A stretch of 64,000 bases of DNA from Calocera cornea HHB12733 (GCA_001632435.1 KV423977.1:1-64000), one strand, 5' to 3'; numbered from the stretch's first letter, positions 1-14,300 are shown. Numbers and translations: made by a program. Notes: generated by a model from the sequence alone, not told the origin.

Positions 1-2933
1 AGGGAATCGGAATAGCTTAGACAACATCCTCTACACCCTCCGCACCTATTCCGATTCCTCCGGCTGGTCCTATTGTGGGTTGTGTGCCCTCACAGGGATA
101 CTGTCAGGGACAGGTTCCGATGCACCGCCTTGGGCTTCGGAACCTCATAGCCACCCCACTAGTATAAGTACAGACCCGCTGCAAGCGAGGTCTCCTTGTC
201 GTGTCAACTCATCATTGTCTTCCCCCTGTACCTAGCCTAGCTCAATCTACCCAGTCTCCCCTCTGCCTAGTCCCCGTCTCCGCCCCCGGCTCGATACGAC
301 CAATCCCTGCCGGAACCTCGCCCCTGTCCACTCCTGACACCTCGCTCCTACTGCTCATGTGGAACTGTCACTGCTGCGTGAAGGCATGGATTTGTTGCTG
401 TTTGCTGATCCCTGGCACCAGATGCATGCCATGTGCGGCATCGTTGTGCTGGACTTGCCCTTCTCCCAACGGGCCACACACTGTCTCTTCGCTCCTGATG
501 GTGCCAAGCACAGGGTGCTCGGCTCTATGCCCCACTTGCTCATGTCCCTGTCGCCACCAACACGTATTGCCCTCATTGGCCCGCTGTCGTTCTGGCAGCT
601 CTGCTTGCGCTCAAGGACACACTGGCAAGGAATCAACCGCTCTGCTACATACCTCCTAGGGCTCTGAAGCTGTTGCAATGGAACGTCAGACCAGCAACTT
701 AGAGTGTCATAATAGCAGTAGTAGTCGATGCCTCGCTTGTGCTTGTGCCTACTCTCCGCGCTGTCTTGGCTGGGTCTTCCTTGGCTGCACCGTGAGCAAG
801 ACATCAACTACTCTTTGCAGTGTCCGAGCCTCCCTGCGCGACGGACCAGGAGCTCGGTGCCAATGACTCCAAGGCATGCTTGATGTCTTGCTCGCGTGTG
901 TCTTGCTCACTCGTGCCTCCTAGATTATGCTACACTGCGAGCTCCCTCTATACTTACGAGTCTACCTCCTTGTCACCATTGCTGGGCACTTCGCAGGACG
1001 TGTTCTTACATCTACTGACTCAGACGCGTTGCAAGCAACACTGTTATTCCTGTCTGGAATTTCATCTGCTGTCATACAAGGTGTCGAAGTGGTAGATGTA
1101 TGACGCCGCCTGCTTGTGGTTCCGTTGCGATATCAGTTCAAATTTCACATCACCAAGTCTTGGGGGATTGATCAGCCCCGACTGCTCGAGCCACTCAAGC
1201 AAGGTCGACTATGGCTTGGATATGGAGTCTGGTCATTGGCGCTCACAGGACAGGACAGCAAGGTCCCCCCGTCCTCGACTCCTCTGCATTCTCGACGACT
1301 GGCATCTTTTAGTATGCACTTCAATGGAGGCAAAGTCTACCCTGAATATCCAGGGGCTGGTTCAGATATCAATGGATCTGTTTGGTGCTGTCCTCGCTCG
1401 GTTGCCCAAGCCGAAGCCCGCTGTCGTGTCCGACTCGTACCCATTCATGCCTGACCGGTGCATGGCCGGGATGAGACTATTTTTGGACGACTAGAAGCTA
1501 ATGTCCTCCCGCGCTGGGGCGAGGCCTCCTCTGACGTAGAATGGATATAAGTATATTGATTGTCGCTCTGTGATGGACTTGGGATGCCGGTCACAGGACA
1601 GGTCTGTGTGCGTAGCTTGACTGGATATTAGTATCCTTGGATACGGAACAGTCTGCCGCACCGAACATATAACACGATGAGAACAGTGGATATGAGTCGA
1701 ATGTAATAATAAAAAGGCGCCATGGTAGGGGATGCGCCGGGCGATGACCTTGTTCGGTTCCACAGCGCCTCTCGATTCATATGAATGGGCTGAACAGAAA
1801 TGAATTTAGGATGGTGGGGTCTCCGAGTCGTTCGATGACACGGTACAGATCGAGGATATGGGTGGACCCAAAGATGTACTTCCGAGGCCTACAACGTAAA
1901 TCCGAGTCAAGAACGTTCGATTTGCGCGTCGGACAATCTTGGCTCCGACACCGGACGATTGCGTCCGAAACTGAATGGGCGAACTGCGCAGAGAGGCGCT
2001 GTGGCGGTGCTGCAGTCAGGCACAAATCCCGTTTGTGGGCGCCTCGCGCACGCGTCAGACCCGGCGCCCCTACGGCTGAGCCAATCAGCGGCCGTAAACC
2101 TTCATCAAGGGTCCACCGCAACCCTTCACACTCTGCCACCGTTTCCAGGCGCCTTTCTCTGCGCAGTCTATTTGATCCCAAGCATGCAGGAAACGTGGCG
2201 CCCAGCGTACTCCCGACCTCCGGTGTTATCGGTGGCCGGTCTTGTCCTCACCATAGGGAGATGTCAGAAAATAAAGGGTGTACATCAAAAGAGGCGCGGA
2301 CTGTTCCAGTCCATCGCTCGCTGTCCCCTGCGCCCCTTTCCTCCCTTCGTCCCTCTTCCTCTCTTCCCCTGTCGTCCATTCCTCTTTTCGTTCCTGGTTC
2401 TAACTGTTGCGACTTGTCAGTCTGCACGTCCCCTCTTTGCAAAAAAAAAGGTTGTCGTACCGCCTTACGACATTCATTCTTTACTCCGCGCGATCCTCCG
2501 GTTACGCGCTTCCGCCACCCCAGCATCCGAGCCCGATAGCACCCCAACTTCTGTGGCTCACCTCGCCGTCGGAGCATTGCTATCGAGTGCTGATCGCGCC
2601 GCATACACACGTACCCTGCCCTCTGCCGACCCCTGCTTGCGATTTTCCTCTGTCGATCTGTCCTCGGATCGTCACCTCGCCTAAGCGCCGGCCCCCGAGT
2701 CACCCTCTGCGGCCTATTGACTCTCGGATAAGGTGGGCACCTTGCCGTCTCTATTTAGCAGCGCTGACGGTTGATCTCATCTCTTCCAACCTCTGCGCTA
2801 TTCCCCTCTACTCTCACGACTGTTACGATACGCGATGCAGCCTCCAGACCCTCAACCAGCCGAGTCATCCGGAGATTTTTTCGGTCGCCGCAGGTTCGAA
2901 ATTTCCTCTTCGGTATTCCGGTATCTCAGCAAA
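1..2933. other. No gene recognised (left edge; upstream region of the GH71 gene)
   Basis: Several open frames of 60-250 codons occur on both strands, but they overlap one another, lack splice-linked partners and show no motif I know. Positions 1-1500 are pyrimidine-rich on the plus strand and could hold a decayed element. About 2300-2930 is CT-rich, as expected for the promoter and leader of the next gene. I see no RNA gene. Confidence 0.4.
3..58. repeat. 13-bp perfect inverted repeat with 30-bp loop
   Basis: Bases 3-15 (GGAATCGGAATAG) are the exact reverse complement of 46-58. The hairpin could be a terminator-like or transposon-end structure, but the window starts here and there is no context to decide. 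Confidence 0.45.
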
Positions 2934-5900
2934 ATGCGTGTCGGCTCGCTCCTCTACTCCTTCCTCGGCCTCTCGGCCCCGGACACGTTCGCGCCCAGCA
3001 ACTCCCTCGCGGTTATCACGGCAAACGCGTCCACCCATTATACCCACAACCTGCACAACCGCGGTCTGACATGGAGCTTGGTCGGATGCGTACCGGACAG
3101 CGCCTCCGCTCGTGCCCTCTCCGGGGCATCTACAACTTCGTCGTCGATGACCACGGAGTCCTGTCAATCATACTGCTTCAGCAACGGCTACCTGTATGCG
3201 GGCACGGAATTCGCTAACGAATGTTTCTGCGGCAGTTCCGTCTCCTCGAGTATCGGCTCTGTTAGTTTTTCCGTTGTATCCCATCGAGGTATAAACTGAC
3301 TCAATTTCGTCTCATGTAGTCCACCGGATGCACCATGGCCTGTGCAGGAAACTCCGGAGAGAAATGTGGTGGCAACAACGCGATGAGCCTCTACCAGGCT
3401 GGGTACGGATCATCCGGTTCGTCTTCCCAATGGGTCTCTCTCGGCTGCTACGTCGATGCAAGTTCGCGTGCGCTCACCAAAGAATATGCCGACTCCACCT
3501 CGATGACCATGGAGTGGTGCCAGAACTACTGCCTCTCCAACGGCTACTCTTTCGCTGGTGTCGAGTACGCCGAGGAGTGCATGTGCGACAGCGCGATCCA
3601 GACAGGTTCAGGGCAGGGCGTGCTCGCCACAGACGGTCGCTGCAACATGGGCTGCCTCGGCAACACCGCCGAGCAATGCGGTGGCACGTGGGGCATCAAC
3701 ATCTGGCAGTACCAGACCGTGACGGTTTCGACTGGCTGGACCGACCTCGGTTGCTACGTCGACGCCAGCTCACGTGTGCTCACCAGCATGTATGCCGACT
3801 CCACCTCGATGACCATCGAATGGTGCCAGAACTACTGCCTGTCAAGTGGCTTCATCTACGCCGGCATCGAGTACGCAGAAGAGTGCATGTGCGGTAACAC
3901 TATCAATACGGGCTCGGGGCAGGGCGTACACGCTACCGACGGTCGCTGCAACATGGGCTGCCTTGGAAATACCGCTGAGGAGTGTGGTGGCACGTGGGGA
4001 ATCCGTATCTGGCAGTATGGGTCAGTGTCTGGGTCGACCTCCACAACCTCCACGATCTCCACGACCTCCACGACCTCGACCACTTCAACCACTTCGACCA
4101 CCACCACCACTTCGACCTCGGCCAGCTCCACACCATCTCAGACCTGGATCAGCCTTGGCTGCAGGGTCGACGCCGGTGCCCGGGCCTTATCCAGCGACGG
4201 CACACAATCCGGCTCCATGACGGTCGAATATTGCGAGAGCTATTGTTCCGGCAAGGGTTATCTGCTGGCTGGTGTGGAGAATGGCTCCGAGTGCTACTGC
4301 GGCAACTCATTCACCAATGGTGCCGGTACCGTCGCACCCTCCACGGACTGTGCGACCGCCTGCAACGGCAACTCTGGAGAAATCTGCGGAGGTGGGTGGC
4401 GATTAAGCGTTTGGAGCCTATCCTCTGCCGCGTCGGTCACCTCAGTTTCGTCTTCTACCACATCCACTACGACGACCTCCACGTCGACGTCTGTCACTCC
4501 GACTTCTTCGCCTACTACGTGGGTCAACCTAGGATGCAGGGTTGACGTCAGCGCCCGCGCGTTGTCCAGCGACAGCACGCAATCATCATCCATGACGGTT
4601 GAGTACTGCGAGAACTACTGCTCTGGAAAAGGCTATCTGATGGCCGGTGTCGAAAACGGCAGCGAGTGTTATTGCGGCAACTCGTTTTCCAACAATGGTG
4701 GTGGCCAGGCAGCGTCTTCAGACTGCAGTACGGCCTGTGCCGGCAACTCCGCGGAGATTTGCGGCGGTGGATGGAGGTTGAGCGTGTGGACGCGTTCTAC
4801 GGCCGCATCTGTCACATCGGTTGCTTCATCTACCTCGACCTCTACCACGACGTCGGCCACCCCAAGTCAAACTGTCAGTTTGACAACGAATAAAGTCGTC
4901 GTGGCTCATCACATTGTCGGTAACACCTACCCGTACACCCAATCGACCTGGGCCGCCGACATCGCCCTTGCACTGGCCAGCGGCATTGATGCTTTCGCGC
5001 TCAACTACGGGTCAGACAGCTGGGAGCCTGGTCAGATCTCCAGTGCTTACGCAGCTGCTTCTGGCACGAGCTTCAAGCTGTTCCTGTCCGCCGACATGAC
5101 CTCTCTTTCAGGTGGGTCTGATAGCGATGCCCAGAATCTGGCGAATCAGGCCAAGCAATTCGCCAGCCACCCCAATCAGCTGTACCTGAATGGCGGCATG
5201 GTGCTTTCTACATTCTCCGGAGAGAACAGCTACTTCGGCCAAGGAAGCGTCAATTCGGGGTGGCAAAGCGTGCTCAGCAAGATTGGAACGACCGTTACCT
5301 TCATACCTTCTTTCTTCGTCGACCCAAGCCAGTTCGGCAACTACCCCGTCATCAACGGTGCGTTCAATTGGAATGGTGGATGGCCGAGTGGCAACGCAGA
5401 CATCACGTATGCAACCGACCAGCAGTGGCTAAGCGGCCTGAATGGAAAGCTCTACATGGCGGCGATCTCACCAAACTTCTTCACTCACTACAGCTACAAG
5501 AACTTCATCTACAAGAACGATGACAACCTGTTCGCGACACGGTGGGAGATGCTGATTGCGAACCGCAACCAGATCGCCATGACTGAGATCATCAGCTGGA
5601 ACGACTACGGCGAGTCTCATTATGTTGGCCCTGTCGAGGGTGCTTGGCCTGATGGCACCACCTGGATCAACAACATGCCGCATACGGCGTGGCTCGACCT
5701 CAATAGCTTCTATGCGTATGCTTTCAAGTACGGCTCGTACCCTACAATCACCAACGACAAGATCTATATCTACGGTCGCCCCAACCCCGCTAACGCTGGG
5801 GCGTGTTGCGACAGCCTCGGCCCACCTAGTGGGTACACTTGGGAGCAGGACAACTTCTACATCGTCGTCCTCGCCACGTCTTCAGCTTCGCTCGTTCTCT

Positions 5901-6139
5901 CCACGCCCCCGCAAGGTTCCGGAGCGTCCCCCACAAGCAGCAATGCCAAGCCGACGACGGTGACAGTCAATGCTGGCATCAACAAGTTTTCGCAGCCTTT
6001 CACTGTGGGATCTGGTATGCGCGCCACTCTCTACCGGAATGGTCAACAGATCGTAGATGTCAACCCAACCGACTTCACATTCTCCAACAGCGTCCAGCAG
6101 TACAACTTCAACGTGTATGTGGCTATGGGCTCGTCATGA
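2934..6139 (+). CDS. Secreted alpha-1,3-glucanase (GH71) with five WSC domains
   Basis: Predicted to hydrolyse alpha-1,3-glucan (mutan), a fungal cell-wall polymer, outside the cell. There are two exons, 2934-3260 and 3320-6139, with a 59-bp phase-0 intron, giving 1,048 aa. A short hydrophobic N-terminus (MRVGSLLYSFLGL) suits secretion; an in-frame ATG at 2835 would add 33 residues. Five WSC carbohydrate-binding modules follow. Each opens with a W-(V/I/T)-x-LGC-x-VD-like motif and has the cysteine set ending in CGG(N/T/G). Modules 3-5 are separated by Ser/Thr-rich, probably O-glycosylated linkers. From about residue 610 the GH71 catalytic domain begins (VVVAHHIVGNTYPYT), with the family hallmarks FNWNGGWP and EIISWNDYGESHYVGP near the end. 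The WSC modules probably anchor the enzyme to wall glycan. Family call is strong; the exact substrate is inferred from GH71. Confidence 0.93.
4039..4131 (+). repeat. Coding ACC/ACG-type microsatellite (Ser/Thr linker)
   Basis: Imperfect trinucleotide-type repeats (tcc acg acc and ttc gac cac variants) encode the Thr/Ser linker between WSC domains 3 and 4. Such linkers are prone to length change. Confidence 0.7.
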
Positions 6140-6711
6140 TCTCTCTCCTTTCTTTACATCTCAACAACATCTCCCTCATCTCATCCGTTACCCAGCTGGA
6201 TGACTCGTTCCTCATCTGTGCTATCACACTCATTAGACCACTGGCTCTAGACGTGATGTTGTTGTATCCTTGGGTTTGTGGGTATACCGTAGATAGTCGT
6301 TAATTTTTCCGGGCAAGCTGCTTCGCCCAACAATGAAAAGGGGTTCTTGTTGCCGCCTCTCGCTGTTCAGCCGGCTGAATGATCCGCCGAAAGTCTTTTG
6401 TGCAACTCATTGAAATCGACCCTTACATGATCTGAGACATCTGAGGAGCCCCACAGGGTATGTTGTGGGCCCCGCTTTGCACCGAGCACTGTGACATGAA
6501 CGTTTGGTGAGGTGTGCTGGGCTCGGTGCATCGAACGGATAAACCGAGAGGGGTAAGCTTGCCGGGCCGCCGCGGCCCGGGCCCAGATGCCATGAGGACG
6601 TGGTCTGCTGGTTATAGTACGGCTACCAGCAGTTCAACCTGGCTGATCTCGCCTCTCTTGCATCCAAAATACGTCCATCTTTCATCCTAAACCGTCTAGC
6701 ATCTATTCAAA
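6140..6711. other. Intergenic; no gene seen
   Basis: This holds the 3' flank of the GH71 gene and the promoter of the oxidoreductase gene. No open frame of note and no RNA gene was seen. A GC-rich palindromic patch (gccgcggcccgggccc) lies near 6565-6585. Confidence 0.5.
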
Positions 6712-8394
6712 ATGGCCGCTAATTTGAACAAGCTCAACTGTTTGATGTGTGAGTGCTCTCGATCGGCTTTGCGAAGGGCGGAGCGGGCCGGGTTCTCAGG
6801 GCATTGAGAAACGGGCCAAGGCTGATTGCGGCCCGGATTAGGTGGCACTGGGGAGTACACCACCGGCTGGACGGGTGCAGGAGCTTCACAGTCGGACAAG
6901 AAGGTCGGCGTTGTGGGGTTGACGCTGTTCGACCTCCGGAGATTGGGCAAGGTGCGTGGCAGCTGCAATCCCCGAGGAATTAGCCAGTCTGATGAGCTGG
7001 TAACTGCACTAGGTCAATGAGCTGTCAATGGTGGGTACCAATGGTGCCAAGTACCCGGACATCCGGGCACACTTGAAGTCGAAGATTGCGGATGCCTACA
7101 AGGATCTGGATGTTAGGTCAGTTGGCCACAATCTGCGACATATTAGGCCGATGACTGACAGTGCCACAGCTTCAAGGCGTATCCCGAAGGCGACAAGCGC
7201 GATCCGGAAGCCTGTAAGCCTCATGGGCACCATCTAAGCCAGCCTATACTGATATGTCCTTTAGACAAGACCGCCATCGATGCGCTCAAGCCCGGTGACG
7301 CCGTCATTATCTTCACCCCTGACAGTGAGCTTCTTTACGCACCCATCCCGCGATCGATCGTTGACTATCGCGTAGGTACCCACTTCCCCATCGCACTCTA
7401 CGCTCTCGAGCGCAAGCTTCACGTCCTTGTGACCAAGCCAGCAACTCAGCTTCTCGAGCACCACCAGAAGCTGATCGAGGTGGCCGCTGAGAACGGCGTG
7501 GTTTGCTTCGTCGAGCACCACAAGCGGTTCGACCCTGCGTACTCTGATGCTCGCGGTCGCGCTCAGGGGCTTGGAGAGTTCAACTTCTTCAGCGCATGGA
7601 TGAGCCAGCCGAAGAACCAACTGATCACGTTCAGGGAGTGGGCGGGGAGGGACTCTGATATCAGGTAAGCAGCTGTATGCTTGAACTCGGTAAGAGGGAA
7701 AGCTCATGCGGCACACAGCTACTACCTTAACTCGCACCATATCGACATCCACTGCTGGATCATGGGAGACAAGGGTGTTCCCACTCGCGTTGTTGCGAGT
7801 GCGAGCAAGGGTATTGCCACCAGCGAGCCGTACAACTGTGTGCCGCAGGCTGAGGATACCATCACCCTGCTGGTGGACTGGGAGTCGACGTCGAGCTCCA
7901 AGCATCGGGGAACTGCCGTATACACCGCGTCGTGGACCGCTCCTATGGGCGCCGGCATACACTCCGGTCAGCATTTCCACTACATGGGCGAGAAGGTGAG
8001 CAGTCTTTTCGTGACATAGTCCGGTTAGCGGCTGATGGTGTCTTGACGTTAGGGTGACGTCCATGTCGATCAAGCTCACCGTGGCTACGACGTGACGGTC
8101 GACGGCTCCGGCATCTCGTACTACAACCCCTTCTACATGAAGTACACTCCCTCCGAAACCGGCCATTTCGATGGTCAGCGTGGTTACGGCTACATCTCGA
8201 TCGAGAAGTTTGTCGATGCCGCGCGTCTTGTCAATGCTGGTGTGAACAAGCCGGAGGACTTCGACTCGCATGGCATGCCGACGATCCTCAACACTGTGCT
8301 CACGACCGCGATTCTCAATGCGGGCCGCATCTCCCTCGATGAGAAGCGCCCTGTGTATATCAAGAAGAATGGCTCCCAGTGGGCTCTGGAGTGA
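6712..8394 (+). CDS. Gfo/Idh/MocA family NAD(P)-dependent oxidoreductase
   Basis: Cytosolic dehydrogenase of the Gfo/Idh/MocA superfamily; the substrate, probably a sugar or polyol derivative, cannot be inferred. Eight exons fit in phase: 6712-6748, 6842-6951, 7013-7116, 7170-7213, 7265-7324, 7376-7664, 7719-7995 and 8053-8394, giving 420 aa. The N-terminal Rossmann part includes [15 protein letters not shown] and VIIFTPD. Then come the conserved K in [17 protein letters not shown] (the family's EKP-type lysine) and the C-terminal alpha/beta domain with HHIDIHCW, which resembles the catalytic HxxD/H motif. The length is normal for the family. The many small 5' exons make the N-terminus less certain than the rest. 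Confidence 0.85.
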
Positions 8395-11300
8395 TTTGCT
8401 ACGAGGATATGCGCTTGATGACTGACCGACCATGTTCATGACATGCATTTATGCGATCACATAGGTACTTGCACTGTAGAGAAGTAAAAGCAATGGAAAG
8501 GAACAAGATGAATGCGGCAACACCGCACACGACGGAGTCAGGAACTCCGAATACCGAAAGAGGTGCCGGATATATGCCCCACGTGAATGCGTGCTTCTGA
8601 AAGCGCACTGCAGAAGCCGGAGAAGCCTTCAAAATGTCGTGGCGATGATAGGGTTCTGGGGCCTTCCCACGCAATGTATTGACATCGACATTGTACTGAA
8701 TACCAGGGTCCACATTGTCTCGAATAATTCAATTAACTGATAAATTCCTCTCCAATCTGTCGGCATGGCGCCGCCTTATCTTTCTTTATCTATTCTGATC
8801 TTGGGCTCAGTCCTGGTCCCAATACACCGTCGGCACTACAATGCAAGGCCTTGCTCTGTCGCCGTCAAATGCGTACCTCCGACTTACCCAAGTTGGCTTT
8901 GGTATTCGCCCTGCCAAGTTGCGGCACCATATATAGGAGCACCCGTGGATGGCGGACAACAGATGCCATCTGTTCTGTCAGCACCATTTCACGGTCGCGG
9001 GCTCCAGACATCGCCATATATATCCTGCGTAAGACATGGTTGCCCTTCCCATACACTAGGCAGGGCGGGCGGTCCGATGCGGGGGCGCTGCAGGGTGCAG
9101 CCGTCAGCCGCCATATCATGGACGAACCTGGCACAGCAATATGTGGGGAACGGGCCGATATCTTGGTAATCTTGTTCGCCCAAGTATTCAGCTCCAGCTC
9201 CTGCAGTTCTGCGCCAGGTTAGCATGGTAAACGGCATATGGGATGGCACGACAAAGCCAATATGTAGTTGTGAAACTAGCATGCTTCACGGTCCAAGAGA
9301 ATATTCCGGCGTGGAGGTGCAATAAATGACTGACCACCAGTACAGCCGGCACAAGGAGGTTTATGCAATTAGGCTCCCCTCGCCTCCGGCGGTTTGTTGC
9401 TTCCACTGCGAGACCTGGTGGTGGGACGCTCTTTAAGGCCGGAAGTCTGTCGGATGGATTTTGGCCGAAACACGGCGACAGGGCGCGGCTACATTCAGCT
9501 CGCGTGACAATCGCACAGTGTCAATCCGGACTGGACCGAGCCGATGACAGTTGGAGAACTCTTGGAAGGCGTTTGCATTTGGAATGGTGGACGCATCCTC
9601 ATGCGTTCGTGAGCCGTTGCACTCTTCAAATGATCTTCCATAGACGGCGACTCGCTGGCCAGTTCGCGGCGAGGCCATTGTGCAGAGGGTTCCTGAAACT
9701 GGCACGAATGCAATTGAAAATCTGTCTGATTCGTTGCCTGCTGTCACGGCTTCGCTACATCCAGGGCTTCGGCGTGGTGGCGCAGCAAGGAAGGCAGAAG
9801 GCTATCAATACCTGCGACAGCTGCCTCCTGGAGGGTAAACTCCGCAACAGCGGGACGTCAGCTCCATTGACGATCTGTTCTCTTTGTGCCACCTATATAA
9901 CAGCGCTCACATTGCCCGGCGACGTAATACGCTCAACCTCTCTATCCCGATGGCCGGGTATGATGCGATGGCGCATCTTATCGTCCGGCTGCTACTCGGG
10001 ACTTTGTCGACGACTAGAATTCGCAATCACGCGCGCGGTGTGAAGAGCCAGTTATCGCAAGTCTAATCTATCAGCGCCTCGCGTGTACAACCGCACTACA
10101 TTGCACCGATTCTGATCCTATAAATCTTGTCGCGCTGGACCCACTGCGACCCAAGCTTCCACGTCAGCGACACGTTCGAATTACTCAGATTTTGCCATTA
10201 CGCGGTTGCACCGCCCAGTGTGGAGGCGTGCCTTGCCCAATGTCGTCCTCACACGACTCTTCACTCTCTTCACACTGCTCCTCGTGTTCCGTCGTCATCG
10301 TCCATCGGACTATCCCATAACGAGTCAGATGCGTCAACAATCCTATAAACACTCACAGAGATTGTAGTTATCCCCCTCCGTGCTTACTCGCCCCCGCGGT
10401 CATCGCTACCCGCCGTGCGTCATGCCAATGCGGAACAGCGGCCACACACAATGGAACAACGTCGGCCGTTTGTGACTTGTTGCCAACAGTCAATGCCCTC
10501 CCGATGCGGCAAGCGGTCCCATCCATCACGCCCCTGCCCGAGCATCGCGCGCTCCCAGAATCAGGGAGCAGGTCCAGCTTCGCGCATCTCGATAGCGTGG
10601 GTATGGAAGCGTAAAAAGCTGCAACTGCGGAGGTCCGCTCGCTTTGCCCTCGCTCAGTCATCATAAACCTCATCGACTGATTCGTGTTCGTCTGTTACAA
10701 GCTCGGTCGATCGATGGGGCGTTCGTTCCCAGAGCATCTCGGCTGTCGTTAATTGGCTATCGCATAGTACTCCTGGCCGAACGACTTGGTGCCTTTGAGT
10801 CTCAAAGTATCTATCACAACACACTCATTACTCAGATCGGGAGCGCAGTATAAGCAGAGACACGGAGAGCAGTGCGTTGTGCTAGCATCCGGGAGTGACT
10901 TGCCAAGGAGCTCCGGCGATTTGCAGCTAGGGCCCACTTTCAGCCGCCGGCGATGCGATTGCATCGCAGTCGCATGCGTGATGTGATTTTGCAGGGAAAG
11001 ACCCTCATTCGCGGAGGAGACCTCCTCCATTCGTCGCGCTCCAGCCCGCATCTGATCAGGAGGCTTCGCGACCAGCACAGCTCAAAGGGGTAGGGCGCAA
11101 TACTATATTAGGTGCACCCCATCCGTCATCAGGACCGAAGCACGCAGGCGATCTCATGTCATCTCTCCACAAGCTTGGGGATTAGGGTCAGCGCGTTTCG
11201 AAACCCGCAAAGAATTGGCAGTGACCAAGCGAAGGCCCGCACCCTTGGCAACCACAATGGGCTTACGAGGCTCCACACAATGTCTGGCAATGCTCTCAAT

Positions 11301-14300
11301 GGCACGGAGCATCCCGATGACGCGAAACCCTGACCGACCGGGCGGTATCGCTTTCGCATTCTGCGGTGAAAGCTGTTTCGGCCGGCGAGCAAAGAAGTGT
11401 CCTATCACCTCGGCGTACCCATTGTCCGGTCCGCTGCAGCCTATTGGCGAGCGGAACAGGCAAGGGTACATCCCATTAGCGCTTGTTGGGCAGAGGGCGG
11501 TCGCCCCGTAACCCGGTCTGCTTGGGACGAGATTGTGATTCTGTCTGGAATGGCCGCACATTCCTCGGCTGCGCTCGGCGGAGGCACTCCCGCACGTGAT
11601 GTGACATTTTAAAGGGCAGATTCCGCGTTCGTCCCGCTCTTCACACATTCTGTATTTCCGAATCATACGACGACGGCGTGCGGAGAATCGACGTCACGGC
11701 GCCCGCAATATTAATGTTTGCAGCCACCTCCTTTGTCGACGTCCTCAACTTTGAATGACCACATCGGCAAACAAACATTTTGGGCCGTTTAGCCCCATCG
11801 GGGTACCTTGTTGTGAACCTTATCTGTGTTGATTGTTGTGACTGCTAGGGAGAGCAGGCTTGCAGAAGCGTCCTGCGCCCTCCGAAGCGAAAGCTAAATA
11901 AGCGCCTTTACGCCTCCTCCAACGAAAAGCGCTCCCTGACGAGAGCCGGTGGGCAAGGTTGTGGCCGTGTCGGCATTGCCGTTTGGTCCGATAAACACTC
12001 TATCGAACTTAGACCGGTTCCACTGTACCTTACATAGAGCCTTGAGCGGACTCGCGCGACATAGATTGCTCCTCTTCTTCTCACGTTGCGGAAGTGAGTT
12101 GGTGGAAAGTATCGGCTGCGCTTTCTAGCTTTGCCTGATCCTCCGCTCTCTGTGCCTAGCACAACACATTACACATTACGGCTCGCTCCAACAACCCACA
12201 CTGGGATCTCGCATATTCCGGCTCGGCGTAATGGCTCTCCACGCGCCAGTACAACATTAGCTTCTCTCCCAGTCAGCACGCCTGCTTCCGACCACCGCAG
12301 TGTTCCGATTATGATCGCATCGGCGCTGCACAACAAGTAGCTCGCGCAACGCCCGCACGACGCTGTCCAGCGCTGATAGGAGCGTGGCTGCTTCCACGGC
12401 GTCATCCCGGTGCTCTTCACAAGTACCTCCTTGCCAGTCGCGAACAGTGGCTATACAAGTGTCCGGCCGTCCGGGCGTGGCGCATCACCCTCCGGTGCGG
12501 CCAATAGACCTTGGCGTGTGCCGAAAAGCCGTGTTCGGATAGTTGCTGAGGCTGATTATATCTGGGCAATTATACTGATACAGAAACTAGCTGCTGGGCA
12601 TTCACCCGTCCCGTCACATTCCACGGCGCTAGAGATGACGGGTGCGGGCGTCTGCTCCCACCGTCGTATCCGTACCCTCGCCGTATCACGTTGCGCGCTG
12701 CCGCAAGAGGCACTGACTGGAAGCGGAGCGATACCCACCGGCTGAGTTTCGCCTTGCTCGCAGATCATCACGTTATCCCAGTTCATGACAGGATCCGGTT
12801 CTGGAGGTGATGCATGTCCCTGCCGTTGCTCGGCCGCAGCGATATGAGCCAAGTGTATATACACTGTCTGACTGATGTCAATATGATTATTGTTGTTTAG
12901 CGGCAGCTGTGGGTCGCGAAGCCAGCCAGGCAGCCAGTGTAGTGTGTCTGATGATGTGGCGGGTGTGTTTGGTCCCTCTCTCGGGCAAGTCACAGACATC
13001 GCTGGGCCCGCGGGGGCGCTGCGGGTGCGCTGGTACACGTGGAACGGCGGACTTGTGAGTTGTGTCTCGCGATCACCGGGACCGGTGCTTTTGGGTGTAT
13101 TTGGCGTGCAATACCCTAGTGGAAGCAACCCACTGGGGCGATGAGCGGTGTGTGGGTGAGCGAGCCTAATGAAACGACACCCGCTCCCGCTCGGGCTTCT
13201 CTTTGCAACATCACAGAAGGCCGCGAAGACGGCGCCAGGCGCGAGTGCCATCAGGGAAGGCCGGCAGGGGAGGGAAGCAAAGGGCCCGCGCTGGGCCCTG
13301 TCACAAGTGGATATCACACCCTTCCCACACCTTCTCATATACCCTCAGCACACCTTGCACCAAACACGAGGCGTCCGGATCGGATACTGTCCCACTCGCC
13401 TCTGTCGCGGTTTTAGGGCGACTTACCTCACTCTCCCCCCCCGTCCCCCTCGCCGTTCAAACCTTGCTCACTCTTCACCTCCCCCTCTCTCGCCATCTCT
13501 TCCACCCCCCCCCCAGTCTTGCCCCTCGTCGGCCCCTTCCTTCTTTGTCGCACCTCGCCGGTGCTTATACCCGTCACCCAGCTCCCGGCGATCCGATTCC
13601 CCCACTTGCTTTCCCGCTTCGCACCTTCACTACACCGTCCGATACCCCCCAAACTCTTGCCGCTTTGCATCCTCGTCCCTTGCAATATTAATCGCCGCAA
13701 GCTATCGCTCGTCCAGCAACCCGCAACCCGCAACCCCCCACCCCCCCCAGCTCCAAGCAACCAACGAGCTCCCACTACCCGATCGACCTCCTTCAAAAGG
13801 TATTATTTGTGTCGCCGCACCCTTCACTGTCGTGTGCAGCACCAACCAGCCAACTCAAGTCATTCCTTGGTGAGTGTCGCTAGCTTCGGTGATTGCATTC
13901 CTCCGCGCCCAAGTCCCTATCCTTGGGATGGACCACCTCGCACGCCTCGCCTCGCCTCCGCGCCTCTGCGTCAGTTAGCCGTCTCAGCCATTATGGGCTG
14001 CTGGGGGCTATTGGCCTATCCAAATGGATGAGACGGCAGTCGCTCGACGCTGCTCGCATTCCTTACTTCTCGATCCCAAATGATGACGCTCGCCTGCCCA
14101 TGGGTTTGGCCCATATTGGCTTCGAGCCGATCTGTGCTGTGTCGCTGCATCGCGCATAGTCACTCGTCCTTTATAACTTGCGCGCCTGCCCGTTCTGGCA
14201 TCTCATCCCTTCCTTTCTCCCCCCCATCCCGCTGCTTTACTGCTTGCACTGCTGCTGCGCTACCTCTCTACTCTACCGCGCCCGGTCTAATACCTGTCCA

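Noticed and set aside
9363..10043. 226-codon plus-strand open frame as a gene
   Set aside because: No motif, overlapping frames on the other strand of similar quality, and no splice partners.
12556..13338. 260-codon minus-strand open frame as a gene
   Set aside because: Composition-driven (Pro/Ser/Arg-rich), no motif, and three plus-strand frames overlap it.
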